This document shows, one piece after another, positions 31,856 to 42,119 of a DNA stretch of 42,194 nucleotides. Each line of letters begins with the position of its first letter. Position 1 is the first letter of the stretch. Both the position numbers and the translations under genes were made by a program. Under the pieces are notes generated by a model, which searched no databases, was not told where the DNA came from, and saw only the letters and a program-made list of their open reading frames with translations. The stretch lies in contig LRSR01001061.1 in the NCBI GenBank assembly GCA_001579985.1, positions 1 through 42,194 of the forward strand, given 5' to 3'. Source of the stretch: Hypsibius dujardini. Its lineage: Eukaryota > Tardigrada > Eutardigrada > Parachela > Hypsibiidae.

Positions 31856-33697
31856 GCCTGCTTGCCTGCCTGCCTGCCTGACTGAGTGTCTGTCTTTCTG
31901 TCTGTCTGACTGCCTGTCTGACTGACTGCCTGTCTGCTTGCCAGCCAGCCAGCCTGTGTCTGATTGTCTGTTGCATCTATTTTTCTGTTCCTTCATACAT
32001 CCATCCATCCATTAGTTAGTTTGACTGCCTGGTGCGCATGGTATTCTAATGACTGATGCATGGTGTACTTAAATATACACAACATAGATGACTGTAAGCC
32101 ATTTGTAGCTGTCTACTGCTCTGAGGTTCTGTGTGTTGCAAACAAAACACTTACGATGCCAGTCAGTAACGGTGAGATTCGGAAAGAACAGACACCGGAA
32201 AGAGGGATTGGTGCTGGCCATCAGACTCGTGCAAAGCGACTGCAGGAAATCCTATGTGAAGCACAGCAAAAAATACCAGTGTCAACAAGTCTCCCTCGCA
32301 GTCGAAAGCAGCAACACAGTCTCGAGATTAAACAGATCAATAACCGTCGACGCCGTCAGCAATATTTACACAAAAGCACATAGAGTAAAAATACTAACCT
32401 GCCAGAATTTCCGATGAATACTCCAAGTGGGCGTTGTGAGCGGACTGGAAGAACTCAAGACGTCTAGATTTGATTCGATACTTCCGGCAGCAGAGTTTTC
32501 CGACGGTACCGGCGAGGGTGTGGCCGAATGGGATGTGCGAATTTGAAGCTGCTGACTGAGAGGGGAATAGCCGACTGTTTTCAGATCTAGAACAAGCTGC
32601 TGCAGTTTCTCGGACGTGATTTCGACGGTGAAATCCGCGTACGCGGGATCTGCGTATGGTCCAGTTCTAACGCGGATTGAATAGATCTGCAAAGGACCGT
32701 TAACATTTACCAGTTAATCAGGGATAAACTAATTAATACAATTCACTTCGGCGTTATTTAATTCATTTAATAAACCGTAAAGGCACTATGCAAGACCTAC
32801 TCAATCTGTTCAATCATCCCATCGTCTTTCGATATCAAGCTGGTTAACTTAATTAAATCGAACATGCCTGCTGTCACAATGGAATAATTGGAAAATTGTT
32901 CGATTTCAGTTATCATTACTAATAAGTAATTACTAATAACGTACCACGGGATCTAACTTCCCTCCCCTTTTCCCTGCCCCACTCAATCGATTCTAATATC
33001 ATGCATGGACGTATTTAATGATAGTAGTGATACGGCCAAGAGTAGATGTCCTGAATGTTTTGTTCATTAGAAAAGTTGGAAAGTTGGAAGTTGGAACTGA
33101 GGAGAAATCCCAAATTTTTAACCCTCAACATGTCAAGCAGCCAATCAACGACGGACGAGCACAATGTCGTGTCGATGTCACAGCACCTTTGATGGTGTCT
33201 CCATTCAATCAAAGAATCAATGTTTGATTACCGTTATCGTCATCAAACAATTAAGTAACCGGAAAAAACTCTCAAGTTCAAACGACCGACTTCCGCTCCT
33301 AGTGAATAGCTAACCTATCTTCACCATGACCATATTTGTCAAATAACACACAATATGAAGGGAAAATGCCGCGTCCCCTACCGTGTCCTATGACAATAAT
33401 CAACCAATCGACCTTTCAAAGATATTACCCACTCTTTGTGGAAGCAAATTATTATTTCCAAAAAAAGGGAATTTCAATTACAATGCAATTACATGGGACA
33501 TAAAAAATAAGTGCACTTACAGCGCCGCGTTTTGCTTTCACCTCCGAGGTGATTGTCAGCTGAAGCGGGAGAAAATCATCGAATTTATTGGCTTGAAAAA
33601 TCTCATCCGCTGCTGCTTCCCGATTTTTCCGTTCCGAGCCATCCACCGATCCCGTCGTGGATCCCGGTGTCGGTGGCGGCGATGCACGCGCGGCCAT
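29989..33697 (-). CDS. PXK: PXK/Slob-like protein: PX-like and kinase-like domains
   Basis: Exons 33697-33521, 32686-32399, 32251-32155, 31640-31489, 31394-31317, 31043-30800, 30577-30453, 30378-29989; 516 aa (human PXK 578). The 97-bp exon at 32251-32155 (DFLQSLCTSLMAS ... TVTDWH) has no long open frame of its own but fits phase and family. Residues ~40-190 correspond to a PX domain (LTITSEVKAK, YSIRVRTGPY) with a long Ser/Pro insert; the RRYSDF lipid-binding motif reads as EITSEKL. The kinase-like part matches PXK closely: GIGWRFAKHYG, SGSLKDRIYKAKP, YGRQILEALKAIHEAG, LHARNVMLENGVCRLTD, SIDVYCFGRILYEMT. It lacks HRD and DFG, so it is a likely pseudokinase. PXK acts in endosomal trafficking. 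Whether it ends at 29989 or splices onward is open. Confidence 0.9.
31741..31970. repeat. (CTGC)n/(CTGT)n simple repeat in PXK intron
   Basis: A CTGC-type block followed by a CTGT-type block and mixed units, about 230 bp. It lies in the intron between exons 32155 and 31640. Confidence 0.9.
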
Positions 33698-34918
33698 TGC
33701 TGATTTGGAAAAGTTTATAAATGGCCTTGAGTCGTAATGAGAGGTGGATTTTCGTGAGGCTCCTCAGCCATGCTTTTTTACTGATGAGGAGTAAGGGAAT
33801 TCATCTCCACTACGCCACTGGCAAACAAAATGAAGACCATCTTAAAATCGCCTGTCTACTTAGCAGTTGAAGGATGAAAATCAGGTGAGACACGATATCT
33901 AAAAATGTCCTCATAAGACAACAAAGATCTCATTTCCGACCAAGCTCACTGCATAAATGACGTACGAGGGGATGAGTCACGCTTCCGGTGTGTAGTGGAA
34001 TCACCGAATGGAACTGGGTTTTCGATGCAGCAAAAGTCTCCACAGGTTCCAATAGGAAGCAAGTCCAAGTGGGATTGGAACCACAGTCGGATTCGTCATC
34101 GGTCATTCAGATCCAGTCATACTCCGCTCATATGCGACTGCACCGTGAGGCTGATATTGGGCTAAATTTTTTAAGGTATGGAACTTCATTAGCTTATGTA
34201 ATTTGTAATTCAAACAATCAAGCACGTACCCTAGCTCTTCAAGAAAGCAGACAGAACCCAGTAGGACAGCTTCAATCTATTAAACGAAGCATCGGATGTT
34301 GTCACTGCGGTTCGCCTAGCTCCATTAGACTGGTTTTACTGCGACTAATGCTTTGCTGAATTACTAACACAAGCTTATCTTAATCGCTCTATCTATAAAG
34401 AGGTTCCCTCCCAGCATCCTTCCGAAATTTCTGCATCACAGCGGAAAATCAAGGCGTGCCTCGATGATTGCACTGGATGGACGGTCTACTACTTCCTGAC
34501 AGTGATGCATTTACCTCGTATCCTCCCTATTCTATTTAAGTTGTGTACAGGGTCGAAGACCCTATCAGCTCAACCGTCTTACGGCTCGCGCTCAACCCTC
34601 GGTAATTAAAACTAGGTGAGAATAGTGATGACTCCTTTCGGAACGACCGACAAGCCTGTCTGAAAAACCAGACTGACAGCTTTCATGTTGTTTGACGAGA
34701 CACCATCTGCATCAGCACATTTCCGCATGATAAAGCACTGTTAGCTTCACGCATACAAAGCAGGTGATGATACCGCCAGCATAGACTTCCCCTGGGTCAA
34801 GAGGTCCACAAATCATCTAGACATATATTTCCTTGCGGAACAATTCCACAAGGAATAGGGTTCCACAAAACCATGACAAATAAAACGCCAAGCTGATGAA
34901 AAATAACAGTTCTTTTGT
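33698..34918. other. intergenic between PXK start and SUCLG1 end, no gene recognised
   Basis: Presumably the PXK promoter and SUCLG1 3' flank. An open frame at 33988-34359 has no ATG at its start, no splice support and no recognisable content. Confidence 0.5.
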
Positions 34919-37570
34919 TTACGCCTTTCCAGCTCGCTTCATTTCCTGTAGTTGAAGAACACTAGGATTAGTAATTGGGTTAGAAATCCTGAAACGGGCA
35001 GCCGTTTATTTGCCAGTAAAGATTAACAGTTCTTTCATGTCTGGATGTCTGGATGCCTGGATGCTGGATGCCTGGATGTCTGGATGCCTGGATGTCTGGA
35101 TGTCTGGATGTCTGGATGCCTGGATGTCTGGATGTCTGGATGCCTGGATAACTACACTGTACAATGTCTCAGAGCCAGCGCAGCCTGACTGTCCTTCGTC
35201 TTCGGTCTAATATTGTATTTCGGATACGTACCTCCAACATGGCCACGCCCATCTTCGCGGGCGAATCCACAACATTGACACCAGCTTCGCGTAGAGCAAG
35301 AATTTTAGCGGTCGCTCCTCCTAAAATCACGCAATCTTGTTAAATCTCCTGCGCAAACACGCACGGTTGTTAAAACTCCAATCGCGCACTAACCTTTTCC
35401 GCCTGCGATGATTGCACCGGCATGACCCATGCGGCGGCCAGGTGGCGCAGTCTTTCCAGCGATAAACCCAACCACTGGCTTAGCATCTGGACCCTATAAC
35501 AAGACATATGAACTGTCCATCCGCCATCCAAGGTGACTAATATTCATTCAGCAACGCTTTCATATATTGACTGTTCAGTGTCAGTCTTGTTTTCTGTCCA
35601 TCCATGCCAAATATAAAATGACGTACCGAGTTATGGTCCAACAAGTACTGAGCTGCGATCTCCTCGGCGGAACCACCAATCTCACCGATCAAAATGATTC
35701 CCTGCGTCTGCGGGTCATTCAAAAAAATGTCCAAGCAATCGACGAAGTTGGTTCCGTTGAAGGGATCTCCACCAATTCCCACGCAGAGTGTCTGTCCGAG
35801 ACCCGTGTTTGTGGTCTGGAACACAGCCTCGTACGTGAGGGTCCCAGACCGAGAAACGATTCCGATCTTTCCGGGCTTGTGAATGTGACCCGGCATGATG
35901 CCGATTTTGCACTCACCGGGCTATCAAAATCATAGAAGCATTGGGAAAAAAACGGCTCAAACCAAAGCTGCATGACGTCCTCAATAAAAACCAGTCGTTA
36001 CCACATCTTTTTTGGGGGAACGTGCAATGCCCATTGATCATCATAAGTTCTCATCAGCACTCAGATGAGCTAAGTTTTTTTATCGAAAAAACTCGCTAAC
36101 GACTGGTTATGAATAGACGGCGTTGCATACACACGCGGCAAAAACCTTGCGCTAACTGAGTTAAGCCATTACACTCGTTCGACGAATGACTGTTGTACAC
36201 AGCCCGAGTTGAAGCGCTTAATTCGGTCAGCCCAAGGTTTTTGCCACGTGTGTATAGCAAGGTTCACTGGACACACCTTAATTATTCCCGGACAATTGGG
36301 GCCGACCAGTCGGGTTTTGTTCTGCTGAAGCAAGCGAGTCTTGACTCGGACCATGTCCTGCTGTGGGATACCCTCGGTGATGCAGACCACCAATGGGACT
36401 TCGGCGTCGATAGCTTCCATGACCTACAAAACGTTCGTTCAGAATTAACATGATCTGAAATTAAGGACGTGTGACATGTAAGTTTCTTTCCAATTGTTTG
36501 GTATTGTGTTGCACGTCGACAAACTGATGAGTGTGGAGTCTAAAATACGTACCGCTGCCGCCGCCTTGGAGGCCGGGACATAAATCACAGAAGCATCAGC
36601 CTGCAGCGCCTCCACTGCCTCCTTGACGGTATTGAAAACGGGACGGTCCAAGTGCATGGTGCCACCCTTGCTGCATAGAATGTATCAACGTTAAATAAAT
36701 CGCTTATTACTGTAGATCAACATCAAGTACTGTACAAGAATAGTGCAATAGACAAGCGTACCCAGGTGCCACTCCGCCCACCATTTTAGTTCCGTACTCG
36801 ATCGCTTGCTTGCTATGAAAGGTTCCCTGAAATCAACAACACCTAAATCAAACACAATCGATGGGTGGATTAACGACAGTCAACTATTTGTGAGTCTATG
36901 TCCAAAGGAAGTTCATGAATTTCTGAATTGTTCCAAATCACGAAGAAAATATGAATCAATCAACCGACCGACGAAAACCGAACAATCCAACTACAGTAAA
37001 AGTCCTGAGATTCGAACGACTTCAGTGTCGTTTCTACTTTTCTGTCTCAAACTCCAACCTAGCAACGGCCGGCTCCGAGCAAACTCAGCAAACGGTTCGA
37101 TAGAAATAAACCCACGTGATCGTTCGAATCTCAGGACTTTCACTGCACTGCAGCTGAGCGAATCAACCGATCGACCAAACCTTGATATGCAACTGTTAGG
37201 CTGCCGCACAAACCTGCTTTCCGGTAAAACCCTGGCAGATGACTTTGGTGTTCTTATTGATCTTCAAATTCTTCCGGGTCGCTTCATAGATGTTAGCTGA
37301 ACTCTTGGTCCCAAGCTTAGATACTGCACATATACAGAAAAAGTGAAACGGAGATGCACATACGTGGCAAAAACCTTGCGCTGACCGAATTAAGCACTTC
37401 AACTCGGGCTGTTTACAATAGTCATAGCAGCGATCGGGGGTAAGGGCTTAACTCGGTTAGTTCAAGGTGTTTGCCACGTGTTTTTACTCTAGCAGTTACT
37501 GTTTTATACTGTTTTCCTACATACCTGCATCCGCAACACGTCCTCCGATTTTTCCCACCATAGCCGCCAT
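34919..37570 (-). CDS. SUCLG1: succinyl-CoA ligase alpha subunit, mitochondrial
   Basis: Exons 37570-37525, 37323-37214, 36826-36762, 36670-36553, 36423-36277, 35920-35627, 35493-35394, 35320-35232, 34945-34919; 331 aa (human 346), phases consistent. The N-terminus ([20 protein letters not shown]) is basic and amphipathic, a likely mitochondrial presequence. CoA-binding Rossmann domain: [25 protein letters not shown]. Ligase domain: [56 protein letters not shown], and the phosphohistidine loop RRMGHAGAI. It pairs with a beta subunit to make ATP or GTP from succinyl-CoA in the TCA cycle. The last coding exon encodes only eight residues (EMKRAGKA) and a stop. Introns hold three foldback elements and a minisatellite. 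Divergent from MSMO1. Confidence 0.97.
35036..35150. repeat. 8-bp minisatellite (TCTGGATG/CCTGGATG) in last SUCLG1 intron
   Basis: About 14 tandem octamers alternating TCTGGATG and CCTGGATG, between SUCLG1 exons 35232 and 34945. Confidence 0.9.
36128..36254. mobile_element. foldback MITE family C, copy 4 (SUCLG1 intron)
   Basis: TACACACGCGGCAAAAACCT at left, GGTTTTTGCCACGTGTGTA at right, 127 bp, between exons 36277 and 35920. Confidence 0.9.
36992..37147. mobile_element. foldback MITE family F, copy 2 (SUCLG1 intron)
   Basis: TACAGTAAAAGTCCTGAGAT at left, ATCTCAGGACTTTCACT near right, interior matching 22155-22303 with a 10-bp duplication (AAACTCAGCA). Confidence 0.88.
37357..37482. mobile_element. 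foldback MITE family C, copy 5 (SUCLG1 intron 1)
   Basis: TACGTGGCAAAAACCTTGCG at left and CAAGGTGTTTGCCACGTG at right; slightly more diverged than the other copies. Confidence 0.85.
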
Positions 37571-38148
37571 TTCTTTCTACCCGAAAAAATTACAAACCAC
37601 CTGAAAAGAAAAATCAAAGAATATGAATCTAGAAAAAATAACGAAAAAGGCGATGCTCGGATTCCTTAAAAAAGGTTCTCCGCTTCGAACTGAATAACCA
37701 GCACACCGAAATCCCGAAGGCTTTCGTGAATTCTAAATTCACACTTACTCTTTAAAAAAATAATCTGTAAGATGACGCGAAGAATGGGAGAGGGGAAGAA
37801 ACAGTAAGACAAAATGTTGATCGGGTTTCCTGCTGGCGTCAAAAAAACAGCTGATATGCACATCACGTGTCAAATGCACACTGCGCACTGCGCACTGCGC
37901 AGTTTCACAGATTTTTATCAGTACGCAATGCACAATCACCTGATCGTAAAAAGCTTTCCTGCAAAGTCCAAAGTGTCCCTGTCACTAGCGCTTTTGCTGC
38001 TTCTCTTTCTTCATCGGAAGTCGACTTCCGATCGTTTTCCTTGCCGAACGGTGCTTTATATTCTGTGGCGAATTAGTTTCTGTATTCCAACGGTCCTTCT
38101 GGCTTATATTCCTGCATTCTCATCATTGTGAGCAGATTACTCTGCAAA
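37571..38148. promoter_or_regulatory. divergent intergenic region SUCLG1 / MSMO1
   Basis: 578 bp between start codons, presumably with both promoters. A short GCACTGC direct repeat lies near 37880-37905. No TATA box at a convincing place. Confidence 0.4.
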
Positions 38149-39688
38149 ATGGCGAATAACTCGAGCATTTTCTACACATCCGATACGATGGAATTCGTGA
38201 GTAGCTATTTGCCGGAGAATCCGCTGGTCAATCCGTTCAGAGATTTGTGGAACATCATGCTGAGCCGGTACACCAAGTTCCAAGTGGCGACTTTTGGATC
38301 GTTATTGGTGCATGAGGTATGTGATCCATCAATCAAGATGTCGTTCCCACCTGCGAGATCTCATCTCATTCAGTCAAGTTGTCAATCAATCAATCAAATA
38401 ATCAATCACGCATTGAGTTTCATTGCTGTATTTTTTCACAATCGCAGTTGGTCTACTTCGGAGCATGCCTCCCTGCATTCCTCTTCCAGTTCCTGCCCTT
38501 TATGCATCGGTTTAAGATCCAGGCGGAAAAGCCGGAGACGTTCGATAAACAATGGAATTGTTTCGTGAAACTGCTATTCAATCACTTCATAATTCAAGTA
38601 CAGTCAAAGAGAAGATTGAGTACACGGGAGGGTCCGGGGAATGGGCAAAAGGGGCGGGGCAGGCGGTGGTTTTCAAACAATCGAACAATCAACCACCTGA
38701 CCACCCCTTGCTCCGCCCCTTTTGCCCATACCCCAGACCCTCCAGTGTACTCAGTCTTGTCGTTGATTTTATGCCATGCCGCATGATGGCTTAGGTCCTG
38801 CTGCAGTTTTGTATCAAATATGTCGCTCACCTTAATAATTTCTCCTTTTAGTTTCCCATGATTTGCGGCACGTACTACTTCACGGAATATTTTGGCATTC
38901 CCTACAGCTGGGAGTCGATGCCGCGCTGGTATGTCTTGCTCGGGCAGGTGGTAGGATGTGCGCTGATCGAGGACACTTGGCACTACTGGCTGCATCGTGC
39001 CCTCCACCATCGCAGCATCTACAAACATATCCATAAAATCCACCACTACTACCAGGTAAATTCTTTACACGCTTGGCTAGAGCTCAGACAAATGTTTTAT
39101 GTACATTTACCATAATTGTGGAGCATTTTCTGTTTGCTAGGCGCCGTTCGGGATGACCGCGGAGTACGCCCATCCGGCCGAAACACTCATCCTCGGAATG
39201 GGCTTTTTTATTGGAATTATGACCTTCTGCACGCATCTCATCTTACTGTGGGCTTGGGTCTTGGTTCGACTTTTGGAAACGATTGATGTTCATTCAGGAT
39301 ACGATATTCCTTGGATAAATCCCTTCCATTTAATTCCTGGTTATGCCGGTACATAATTGCGTGCAGATGTTAACTGGCATTATCATTATTATTATCATTA
39401 TTATTATTAATATTATTATTAATATTATCATTATTATTGTTATCATTATTATTATTATTATTGTTATTATTATTATTATTATTATTATCATATAGTATTG
39501 GTTCGCTTTGTTTAGGCTCGCGGTACCACGACTTCCACCATCAGAACTTCACAGGAAACTATGCCTCCACGTTCACATGGTGGGACCGGATGTTTGGGAC
39601 GGATCAGCAGTACAAGGAGTTTAAGCAGTTACGGAAGCGACTCGCGTCCGATAAAATTGGCCATATTTCATCCAAAAAGACGGAGTAG
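38149..39688 (+). CDS. MSMO1: methylsterol monooxygenase (C4-methylsterol oxidase)
   Basis: Exons 38149-38316, 38448-38597, 38852-39055, 39141-39348, 39516-39688; 300 aa (human 293). Very close to vertebrate MSMO1: [71 protein letters not shown]. The diiron histidine boxes of the fatty-acid hydroxylase superfamily are HYWLH, HKIHH and HDFHH. Several hydrophobic helices fit a multi-pass ER protein, and the C-terminal KKTE is a dilysine ER-retrieval signal also found in human MSMO1. The enzyme oxidises the C4 methyl groups of sterol intermediates using O2 and cytochrome b5. The second intron begins CAA/GTACAG, where the T and A of the donor are also the first bases of an inserted foldback element. 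Divergent neighbour of SUCLG1. Confidence 0.97.
38599..38771. mobile_element. foldback MITE family A, copy 2, at the MSMO1 exon 2 donor
   Basis: TACAGTCAAAGAGAAGATTG at left, GTCTTGTCGTTGATTTTA at right, 173 bp. It starts one base inside the intron, so its first base is the T of the GT donor. Confidence 0.88.
39377..39492. repeat. (ATT)n trinucleotide repeat in MSMO1 last intron
   Basis: Imperfect ATT/ATC units fill most of the intron between exons 39348 and 39516. Confidence 0.9.
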
Positions 39689-40677
39689 CTTACATCCTCA
39701 CCGTATTCTGCATTCTTTCGTGCCCACATTTGCCATCACCAGCAAAAACGCTGGTTCCTTCCTTTTTGCTCAGAAATGCTTATTTCGTAGTCTTCTAATG
39801 TGACCAATATCGTGGCATATTAATCGGTATGGGCTAGCACTGCCATCGTAATGGTGGTATGTTTTCGGGAATATTGTTTTCTTTACTCTTGATCTATTTT
39901 TAATATTTTACCTCTCTTGATCCTTCACGTCGCCGAAGAAGTTCGGTAAACTGTACTACAGGCGCCTGAGTATACGTAGTTAGATTAAGTGACTTTTAGC
40001 CCGCTCTCCGTTGCACCGCAGCCGATATCGAGATAAAAGTACATCTTTAATTCGGGAAAAGCAAGTAAATTCGTGATGAAAATCCGGCAATACAGAATTT
40101 ATTCTAATGGAGGGTCCCGGAAAGGGGCAAAAGGGGCGAGGCAAGGCAGGCGTAATACTCAGACAATCAACCAATCAACCAGCGGAGCTCCGGATCAATC
40201 GGAACTAATTGGCTAATAAAAGGCAAAGCAGTAAAGTACCAACGTGGGGCGGTATCCGGCCCTGCTGTGCGAGATATTGTATTTATTATTATTATTGCGT
40301 TTATAAGAGCGCCGTAAAAACATTCAGGAACGGACAAAGGACAAAAACAAACAACTGTAGAGGTTGGCGAACAAGCAAAAGTGATGAAAGTGATGGGCGT
40401 TTTGAGGAGAGGACATAGCGCCGCCTGTCGACAAGAATTAGGCTCTGGTTGGCTGGTTATAAAATGAGAATCCCACATCCCCTTTCACAACAAACCATGT
40501 GACCATGATTGGGCAATTTATTTTGTGTAGAGATAAATTTTTGTGTTTGTCATTGTTTAGCCAATCCCACTTTCTGCCTTCCCAATACACTACTCAGTGC
40601 TAACAATTGTTCTAAAAAGGGCGCAAACCGTTTTCATTTAGCAGTTTTCTTTCATTATTTTACAGCAGCATCAGAGA
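39689..40677. other. intergenic MSMO1 to NHLRC2
   Basis: MSMO1 3' flank and NHLRC2 upstream region. It holds one partial foldback element (40091-40181) and no supported gene. Confidence 0.5.
40091..40181. mobile_element. half-copy of foldback MITE family A
   Basis: TACAGAATTTATTCTAATGG then AGGGTCCCGG and GGGGCAAAAGGGGCG match the family A left arm; the ATCAACCAATCAACC interior follows. The right arm is missing. Confidence 0.7.
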
Positions 40678-42119
40678 ATGTCCGATGCAAATACCCTTCC
40701 AATCTTCCGGGCCAATTTCGACCTGGTGATTGCCATCACTCAGCTCACCCCCGCAGCGGAACATAAAGAAATTCGCAGACTCATCGAGGATCACATCGAG
40801 CGCTGGTCCAACTCCACGAGGATTGTTTCGGGGGATTTTGAGCCGGGTCTTCAGTGGTTCAACGTGCAACGACCGTTGTCGATGGCAAAAGATCTTCGTG
40901 GAAAAATTGTTGTCTTGGATTTTTTCACTTACTGCTGCGTCAACTGCCAGGTACATTTATGCTTTGATAGCCCCGCACAATCGATAATTACTGTGTGGTG
41001 ATTAACTGCAAATAGCAAGTTCTACTGGATTATCAAAGTATTTTCTCTTGTCTGATTGATTTAATTTTAAGCAATCTTGCTATGCTTTATTATGTCAGTT
41101 AACGATTGATTGATCTCTTCTAAGCAGCTTGAGTACTGAATCAAATCATATGGAGAGTGTTCGCTTGATTGATCTCTTCTAAGCAGCTTGATTAGTGAAT
41201 CAAATCATATGGAGAGTGTTTGCTTGATTGATCTCTTTTAGGCAGCTTGATTAGTGAATCAAATCATATGGAGAGTGTTCGCTTGATTGACTCATTGATC
41301 TGTTGAAATTCGTAGTTCCTGTAATTTTTGTTTTCTTTACAGCACGTATTACCAGATTTGAAGGAATTGGAGCGGCTGTATTCTGTGGAAGATGGTGTTG
41401 TTGTTGTCGGCGTGCACAGGTGTGTTTCAACAGCTTACATTCACAGATAATCAATACACTTCGTTTCTAAATGCACCAATTGTTGTTTTACAGTCCCAAG
41501 TTTGATCACGAAAAGGACAGTTCGTCCGTGCTGAATGCTGTCCTTCGGAATGAGATTGCCCACCCAGTAGTCAACGATCCCTCATGCAAATTATGGCAGA
41601 TGCTATTTGTGAATTGCTGGCCGACGTTGGTCATCCTGGGTCCAGAGGGCCAGGTCAGTCGCCCTTTAGTGTTCTACACACGTGGCAGAAACCTTGCACT
41701 GACCGAATCAAGCACTTCAACTCGGGGAATGTGTAAAACAGCCATGCGACGAGTGTAGTGGCTTAAATCGGTTAGCGCAAGGTTTTTGCCACGTTTTCTA
41801 CACCGGACGACTATTTACCTTGTTTCCGGTATGTTGTCTTAACTAATCGGTTCGTTGTTTGCAGATTCTATTTATATTTATGGGCGAAGGGCATCGAATA
41901 CATCTCTTCAAGAGTGTAACAATCTGCTTGGAATATTTTAAAGCGGCCGGCAGGATTTCCGCCCATTCCTTGCCCATCCGTAGCGAGCGCGATGCCACTT
42001 CGTCCAGCATTCTGTCATACCCCGGCAAAATATGTTTGAGCCATGACGGTTCACATTTGGCGATCGCGGATTCCGGTCATCACCGCATTGTCATTGCTTC
42101 AAATGTCGGTTTAGTGACG
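40678..42119 (+). CDS. NHLRC2: NHLRC2-like protein, N-terminal part (runs off the window)
   Basis: Exons 40678-40950, 41343-41419, 41494-41653, 41865-42119 (255 aa so far); a GTAAGT donor at 42120 leads to exons beyond the edge. The N-terminal ~65 residues are charged and helical. The thioredoxin-like domain reads [59 protein letters not shown] and [13 protein letters not shown], with the CxxC at C87/C90. The NHL beta-propeller begins at [11 protein letters not shown] and [13 protein letters not shown]. Vertebrate NHLRC2 is a cytosolic thioredoxin/NHL protein needed for viability, with an unclear substrate. Introns hold a 59-bp tandem repeat and a family C element. Confidence 0.95.
41107..41290. 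repeat. 59-bp tandem repeat x 3 in NHLRC2 intron 1
   Basis: Three units of GATTGATCTCTTCTAAGCAG followed by CTTGATTAGTGAATCAAATC and ATATGGAGAGTGTTCGCT, with few differences between units. Confidence 0.9.
41675..41800. mobile_element. foldback MITE family C, copy 6 (NHLRC2 intron 3)
   Basis: TACACACGTGGCAGAAACCT at left, GGTTTTTGCCACGTTTTCTA at right, about 126 bp. Confidence 0.88.

Noticed and set aside
33988-34359. 123-residue open frame
   Set aside because: Starts with GTG, no recognisable content, no splice sites in phase, sits in an otherwise empty spacer.
41107-41290. CRISPR-like spaced repeats
   Set aside because: Units are contiguous 59-bp tandem copies without unique spacers, inside an intron of a nuclear gene.
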